A stretch of 64,000 nt of DNA from assembly GCA_027625915.1 (NCBI GenBank), contig JANTQA010000023.1, positions 2,294,001-2,358,000 on the forward strand, read 5' to 3'. Position 1 is the stretch's first letter. Each line of letters begins with the position of its first letter. The notes below the pieces were generated by a model that had not been told where the DNA came from, did not search any database, and worked only from the letters and a program-made list of their open reading frames with translations. The position numbers were made by a program, and so were the translations under genes. The stretch is from Anaeramoeba flamelloides. Taxonomy: Eukaryota > Metamonada > Anaeramoebidae. This document shows, in pieces, positions 58,180-64,000 of the stretch.

Positions 58180-58731
58180 GGTTTACAATCCCTGAAACTG
58201 GAAAAAAGATTATCTTGTATTGGGTGTGTCAACTTGTTATTTTGGTTCTTAGCTGATCGATCCACAACTAAGTTTGGATCGTATAGGTGGTTGAAAAAGG
58301 CTATTTTTGTGATTTTATTTTTTTTTTTTCCAAAATCCAGATTGATGACTCTAAGGTTAATTAATTGGAAGATATTTAATTAGTAATTGAGTTTTTTGTT
58401 TTCTATGTTAAAATTTTTATTTACGCTTTGTATTATTTGATGCTTGTAAAAAAATTTTTTTTTATTAACTCCTAATTCTGTAAAAGGAAAATAATAATTT
58501 CAATTGACAACCCAAAAATTAACACTTTCAATTCAATACCTACCAATTAATTAATCTTAGAGTCATCAATCTGGATTTTGGAAAAAAAAAAAATAAAATC
58601 ACAAAAATAGCCTTTTTCAACCACCTATACGATCCAAACTTAGTTGTGGATCGATCAGCTAAGAACCAAAATAACAAGTTGACACACCCAATACAAGATA
58701 ATCTTTTTTCCAGTTTCAGGGATTGTAAACC
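58180..58731. mobile_element. young TTAA-flanked hairpin element
   Basis: Exact TTAA on both sides (58176-58179; 58732-58735). Arms of about 185 bp, beginning GGTTTACAATCCCTGAAACT and ending with its reverse, are almost identical along their length, the best-preserved inverted repeat in the window. The centre (about 180 bp) is A/T-rich and has no open frame. The TTAA target suggests piggyBac-type mobilisation. The near-identical arms imply recent origin or gene conversion. Confidence 0.88.
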
Positions 58732-59991
58732 TTAAGGTTCTTATATTTATTTCGAAAAATGAAGGAATTAAAATTAGAAATTTTTCTTCCAAAAAATAGA
58801 GTAAAATTGTTGAAGATTAATAAGTTTACTGATAAAAAAAAAGAAAATTTCCTAATTCTGAAAAAATTTAACAAACTCAATTATTAAGTCAAATTTTCTT
58901 AAATTTTCAAGTATTTTACTTTCAAAATTGATTTGAACTTAGGTATACTATTGGGTGGCGGTTTAGATTTTCAATTGAAACAAGAAGAAAAAAAAAAGTG
59001 TTTTATTTAAAAAAATGTTGTATATCATTGGTATGGGGTATTTTTGACCAATGTATAGTATATTTATATAAAAGGTATAAAATCAAGAAAACAAGAAAAA
59101 AAAAAAAAGAAAAAAAAAGAGAGAAATATGAAACAATATAATAAAGGTATTTTCGGAATACAAAATATATCTTAATTCGAGAAAATTAATAAAAAAATCA
59201 ATTGGGGATTCATGCAATTCCTCATTAATGGAAAAAGACCTAAAAAAGTTGTTTTTTTCATTTTTATTGCATTATTATCTTTACTTTGATTCTGATTTAC
59301 TTTTATTTGTTTTGAATATTTTCAACCTAATAATTATATCATTGTCCACATTTACTAGGCACTGGAATAAATGATCTAATGATTTACCTAAAGATTGATG
59401 TTTTTTCTTTTTTTTTCAGTTTACACAATAAGTGCAAAATTTACAGTTATTTTCGTTTCAAAAATATGAATATCTCTGTATCCAATTAGTCAAAAATCAA
59501 AATTTAAGTATTGATCCTTTTATATCTTTGATTCTGATAATAAAATAAAAATAAAATACAAAATGCAAAATCAATTCGAAACTTTAATTGTCAAACAATT
59601 AAATATTTGTGGATTGATATTTTATCAATATAGATGTAAATTAATTTTGGAAAACCACCATTTTCATAATTTTTTTTGATACAAACACTTTTTACAGCCG
59701 TTCCAATGTTACCGTAAAATTTAAAATTAAAAAAAACTTGATTTTTCTTCTCTTATTTCCAAATTTTTTGAAAATAGAAAATAAGAATAGAAAACTCAAT
59801 TGTGTTTAATTTAAAATTTTATGGTAGACTTGAAAAGACTGTAATAGCTTAAAATAGACTATCAACAGTTTCAACATGCTAATAAGGAAAAATAAACAAC
59901 ATCAATATTGATACTAACATCATACTAAACATCTAGCTACACAAATTTTTAATTGTACATCAATTATCTAGAAAGAAAAAAAAAAACATTA

Positions 59992-60494
59992 TAAAGCAGT
60001 GAAAAAAATAACGAACATGAAAAAAATAAAAGACAAGATTTTTAATTGTGAATATTAGTAAAATTATTGTGTAATTTCATTTATTTAAAATCAAATCCTT
60101 TTTTCTAAGAATCGAGCTTTTTCAATTATAACCCACCCACTTATTAGAATGATGATTAATGAAATCGCACTTGTTCATAAAACCATTCAATCAATCAAAA
60201 AACAAGAAGAAAAATTATCATTTTCGAAACTCTAGTAAACCTCAATAAAACCCGATTGTTTTTTAAAATAAAATGATCTACATTAGGCTATCAAACAATT
60301 AATCAAGTATTCTAGAGACATCTTACTTTGATGAACTTTAGGTAGGTTTATTACTAGGTTCTTAAAAAATTTGGTTATTTATAAAAATGATTTGATTGAA
60401 AATAATTGAAATTAGAAAAAAATTTTACTAATATTCACAATTAAAAATCTTGTCTGGGATTTTTTTCATGTCTGATGGTTTTTTCCCTACTATA
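59992..60494. mobile_element. 500-bp TIR element (ACAAGATTTTTAATTG family), copy A
   Basis: Flanked by TA. The ends carry TAGTAGGGAAAAAAC-type and AAGCAGTGAAAAAAATA repeats, followed by GACAAGATTTTTAATTGTGA and its reverse at the other end. It aligns along its whole length with 63354-63857 (AAACTCTAGTAAACCTCAAT is identical). Non-coding. Confidence 0.75.
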
Positions 60495-62220
60495 GATTAA
60501 ACTTTATCCTAATTTCACTAAAAAATATTTTATTCTTCAATCACATTTTTCTTAACTTGAAACAAATCTTAAATAAAAATAATTTGTGAGAGCTATAACA
60601 AAAATTATTTGAATAATGTTCATTTATTTTAACAATCAAGTCCTTTTTTTTTTATAGATGATAGATAATTATATAAAAATTTATTTAGTTATTTGTTCAG
60701 AGAAAAAAAAAAAAAAAAAAATCAATTCAAAATGATAACAAAGAAAAAATATTATTATTGGTTGTTTATGAAAATTTAAAACAATGTGTTTTTATAAGGA
60801 ATCAAAACCAATTAAAAAAAAAAAAATCAAATTTAATAAAAATAAGATTTCCAATAAATTTAATTTATTTGTAAAAAAAAAAAAAAAGTCAAAGAATCTA
60901 AAAAAAGATAAAATTTTATTGTACAAAATCAATCAGATGAAAAAACCATTATACTCAATATTTGCATATATGGAAATTGACTAAGACACCCTTTAACATG
61001 GTCCTCAGAATTGGTTGATATACCACATTATTTCCTCAAGATCAATCAATTCCTTAACAAATGAGATAGTTAGATTTTTTTTTTTGTTTCCAAAAAGAGA
61101 TCACCAAAATAAGTTTTTTGAGGCTTAAAATTTAAAAGAAAACATTTTGAAAATACTTTACAGACAAAATAGTCTTAGAAAACTGCATAAACAATAATTT
61201 AGTTACCCAAGTTATTGTTATATGGTTAAGAAAAAAACAAACTTGGTAAGTAACGTATTAACAAAACCAATAACCATTTACAAAAAATATCAGTATTTTT
61301 TTTTTTTCATATTGAAAAATTAAATTTTGTGTCTCAAATTTGAAACAAGAAAGTTTTTGAAAAATCTATTTTTTCTCACAGTTGCAAAAGTAGTCTCTTC
61401 AAACTTTTGTTAAAAACCATTGTTTTCAAATAAAAATTGTGTCTCTTTTTTCTAGAAAGCTCATACATTAATGGAACAAAAAGTTAAATTAACAATAAGT
61501 AAACATCAAATTGGTTTCTTAAAGTTCTATTATGAAAAAACAATATCTTAAAACAAATCAAGAATTAAATTGGAAAATTTGCAACATATAATAGAGTTCA
61601 TTTAGTAAATCAATTGTTTGTCAATAAAAACCAAATTGTATATTAGACAAAATATGAAAACTTTTAAACTTATTCAATTCTTAATTTACAATTATCACAA
61701 AAAATCAAGGAGTTTACTTTTAAAACTGATTTTACTGAAGACATATTTGTATATACATAACAAGACGCTGTATCAGAACAGAGAGAAAAAAAAAGCACGT
61801 GTTTTGTTTGAAATCGGGTTTTATGATCTGTGCACAGGTTGTTTTATACAAAGTAAATATTCTTTTAACACTTTCTTTAACTCTGAAAAAGAATACTCTA
61901 ATTTCGAAAAACCGAATCAAATAAACTCACACCCCTCTTGATAATTCAATGAGTAAATTCTAGATCTTGATTAAACAAAAAAAACATCTTAAAAATGAAA
62001 ACAACACAATAAAAAAGATTGGAAACACAAATAAAAGAAGAACAAGCCAAAAAGTTCACAATTATTTGAAATTTGAACCAAAAGAAAACTATTTTTTTTT
62101 CAATCTTCAACAGATGTTTTTTGATAAATAACACCCAAATTCTCATCCACACCAATGATAACAACAAAAACACAAACTCAGACAACAACAAACCAAAATT
62201 CTTTGCTCAAGAATCGCACG

Positions 62221-64000
62221 ATGTTTGGAAAATTAAAAGATCAGAGCATTCTAGAATGTAGATATTATGAAAAGAAATACCCTGAAGAAGGCCAATTAGT
62301 CATGTTCATTGCATCTCAGATCACTGAACATGGAATTTTAGGGAAACTACCAGAGTTTAATAACATCGAATCTTTAATTTCAAAAACGGAGGTCTCTTCT
62401 GGACGTGCTAATTCTTTTTACAAATATTTCCGGCCAGGTAAATATCAAGCCTGTTTAGTGCTCAGGGTCGACGAAGAAAAAGGTTATATTGATCTTTCAA
62501 GAAAAAGAGTGAACAACCCTGTAGAGCTAGAAGTGTTTCGAAGGTTCTTTAGAAAATCCCAACTTGTAAGTCTTTTTTTTTAATAATTTTTTTTAAAAAG
62601 AGTTTTTTCTTTTTATCTTTTTTTTTTTTTCTTTTTCATTTTTCGTTTTTTTAATAACAAAAAGGTACATTTTATAATGAAAAAAGTTGCAAAGGAATCT
62701 GTTAAAGCTTTAAAAACACTATACAAACAAATTGTTTGGCCTTTGTACCACAGATCTGTTCATCCTTTTGATGCTTTTCGTAAATTTTTAAGGTAAATAT
62801 TTTTTTATTTAAATGTTTACTTTTACTTTGACTTAAATTTTGTTTTGTTAAACACTTAAAAAGATTTAAGGTGTTAGATTTATGGCAAAATAACCTTTAA
62901 TTCAAGGGCGCTGTTATTTAGTATCAAATAAATATTGCGTTCTATTGTTCAAATGACTCCCAAAAAATCGATATTGTCTTTGAATAATAAATGAGAAAAA
63001 AATTTTGCTTCTTCGATTTTTCTTTTCTTTGACGAATAGAGTTTTCCATGAAATAGACTGTAACTGGTGTCTGTTATAATTTATTTGTTTCATGCTTTTT
63101 TTTATGATACTGATAAATTCCAATAGATATCCGAAAGTTTTCACTTCATTTTCCATTTTACAAATTTTTTTATACAAGCTTTGAAAAAAGCATTTTATTC
63201 TTTTAAATGTGAAAAAACTTTGTAAAATTGGTTATACGACAAAACATTCTTTCTCTTAAACTGTTCTAAAAATTGAGATATGAGATTACAAAATGGGAAA
63301 ATGAACTAAAAATTTTTTTCAAAATATATTTGAATTTATCAGTATCACTACATTAAAGTAGTGAAAAAAATACCTGACCTGAAAAAAACCCCTAACAAGA
63401 TTTTTAATTGTGAATATTAAGAAAATTGATGTATAATTTCTTTTATTTAAAATCAAATCCTTTTTTTAAGAATCAAACGTTTTAAAATTATAACAATACA
63501 CAAATTAGAATGATGGTTAATAAAATTACACTTGTTCAAAACACCATTAAATCAATCAAAAAACAAGAATAAAAATTATCATTTTCTAAACTCTAGTAAA
63601 CCTCAATAAAACTTGATTGTTTTTCAAAAAAAGTTGATCTACTTTATATTATCAAACAATTACCTGAGTATTCTAGAAACACCATACTTTAATCAACTTT
63701 GGGTAGGTTTATTACTTGGCTCATAAAAAATTTTGGTTATTTAAAAAAAAGGATTTGATTGAAAATAAAAGAAATTACACACCAATTTTACTAATATTCA
63801 CAATTAAAAATCTTTTCTGGGATTTTTTTCAGGTCCAGTATTTTTTCACCTACTATATTTGAATTTTAAATGGGAAAAAATTTTCACTTCATCTTGCTTT
63901 TCTTTTTACAAACAAAGAAACTTTCAAAGAAATCGAATTGAAACATGTGGTCTCTATTTATTTTTTTGATACTTTTTTTATTATTTATATGCGTTGTTCT
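62221..64000 (+). CDS. eIF2-alpha, 5' part, runs off the window
   Basis: Exon 1 is 62221-62565, donor GTAAGT. The intron is 99 nt. Exon 2 is 62665-62792, donor GTAAAT; further exons lie beyond 64000 or unseen. The protein starts MFGKLKDQSILECRYYEKKYPE (human LSCRFYQHKFPE), then the S1 domain with EFNNIESLI (human EYNNIEGMI) and LRVDEEKGYIDLSRKRV (human IRVDKEKGYIDLSKRRV). Exon 2 starts VHFIMKKVAKES and ends WPLYHRSVHPFDAFRKFL, matching the helical domain. It is the regulatory subunit of the eIF2 complex that delivers initiator Met-tRNA. Ser59 aligns with the kinase target Ser51 of human, but the following RRR is SGR. An in-frame ATG at 62155 would add a Thr/Gln-rich tail; 62221 fits the family better. 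Confidence 0.92.
62793..63353. other. intron or downstream sequence of eIF2-alpha
   Basis: It follows the donor at 62793. No exon encoding the family's third domain is seen here. An 87-codon minus-strand open frame (62914-63177) has no family resemblance. Confidence 0.45.
63354..63857. mobile_element. 500-bp TIR element, copy B, inside eIF2-alpha intron
   Basis: Ends TAAAGTAGTGAAAAAAATAC and, reversed, TATAGTAGGTGAAAAAATAC; inner arms carry ACAAGATTTTTAATTGTGAA and its mate. A full-length match to 59992-60494 and to the interrupted copy at 19100-20241. It lies after the exon 2 donor of eIF2-alpha and so is probably intronic. Confidence 0.78.

Larger units (their letters stand above)
57681..62220. 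other. spacer upstream of eIF2-alpha
   Basis: Contains the TTAA hairpin element (58180-58731) and the 500-bp TIR element (59992-60494). Otherwise A/T-rich with short open frames (60784-60984 and 61618-61941) that are Lys- or Ile-rich and have no family. The last 250 bases should hold the eIF2-alpha promoter. Confidence 0.5.

Noticed and set aside
1-64000. CRISPR arrays, rRNA or tRNA genes, virus-derived elements
   Set aside because: No regularly spaced short repeats, rRNA cores, cloverleaf patterns, capsid, integrase or envelope signatures were seen.

Overview
The window is strongly AT-rich eukaryotic nuclear DNA, probably from a free-living or amoeboid protist. Coding exons are recognisable by protein family. 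Introns are canonical GT-AG (donors GTAAGT, GTAAAT, GTAATT; T-rich acceptors ending in TAG or CAG), and the stops I can place are TAA. Several proteins carry long Lys, Lys-Glu or Asn-Glu runs encoded by A-rich tracts. This texture is known from some AT-rich protists (for example anaerobic amoebae such as Anaeramoeba, or dictyostelids), but I cannot assign a genus.

Layout. 1-8071: gene-poor spacer with old repeats. 8072-16391 (minus): a three-exon GPR107/GPR108-like Golgi seven-TM protein with two introns of about 3.4 and 3.5 kb. 17351-17578 (plus): a small uncharacterised exon. 20390-20916 (plus): a CYTH/triphosphate tunnel metalloenzyme exon, with a tentative last exon at 22237-22378. 23123-33027: a dense patch of nested transposons, including a LINE fragment inside a TA-flanked MITE. 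33495-34874 (plus): intronless CWC25 splicing factor. 39760-51066 (plus): dymeclin in three exons, with introns of 2.7 and 5.7 kb full of repeats. 54437-55330 (minus): coding-like fragments, possibly a decayed serine hydrolase. 55431-56526 (plus): a bZIP protein whose frame changes inside a poly-A/poly-Lys tract. 57282-57680: coding-like fragments in several frames. 62221 to beyond the right edge (plus): eIF2-alpha, with a 99-nt intron.

The clear genes are housekeeping genes (Golgi trafficking: GPR107-like and dymeclin; splicing: CWC25; translation: eIF2-alpha) and show no operon-like logic. The striking part is the non-coding DNA. At least eight families of short inverted-repeat elements are present. 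Some are flanked by TA, as in Tc1/mariner elements, and some by TTAA, as in piggyBac elements. They are often inserted into one another, and several filled/empty site pairs within this window fix their ends to the base. No intact transposase was seen. No virus-derived element, CRISPR array, rRNA or tRNA was recognised. I found no convincing new biological system; the best leads are repeat pairs flanking dymeclin exons 2 and 3, the young TTAA hairpin element and the altered Ser51 context of eIF2-alpha.
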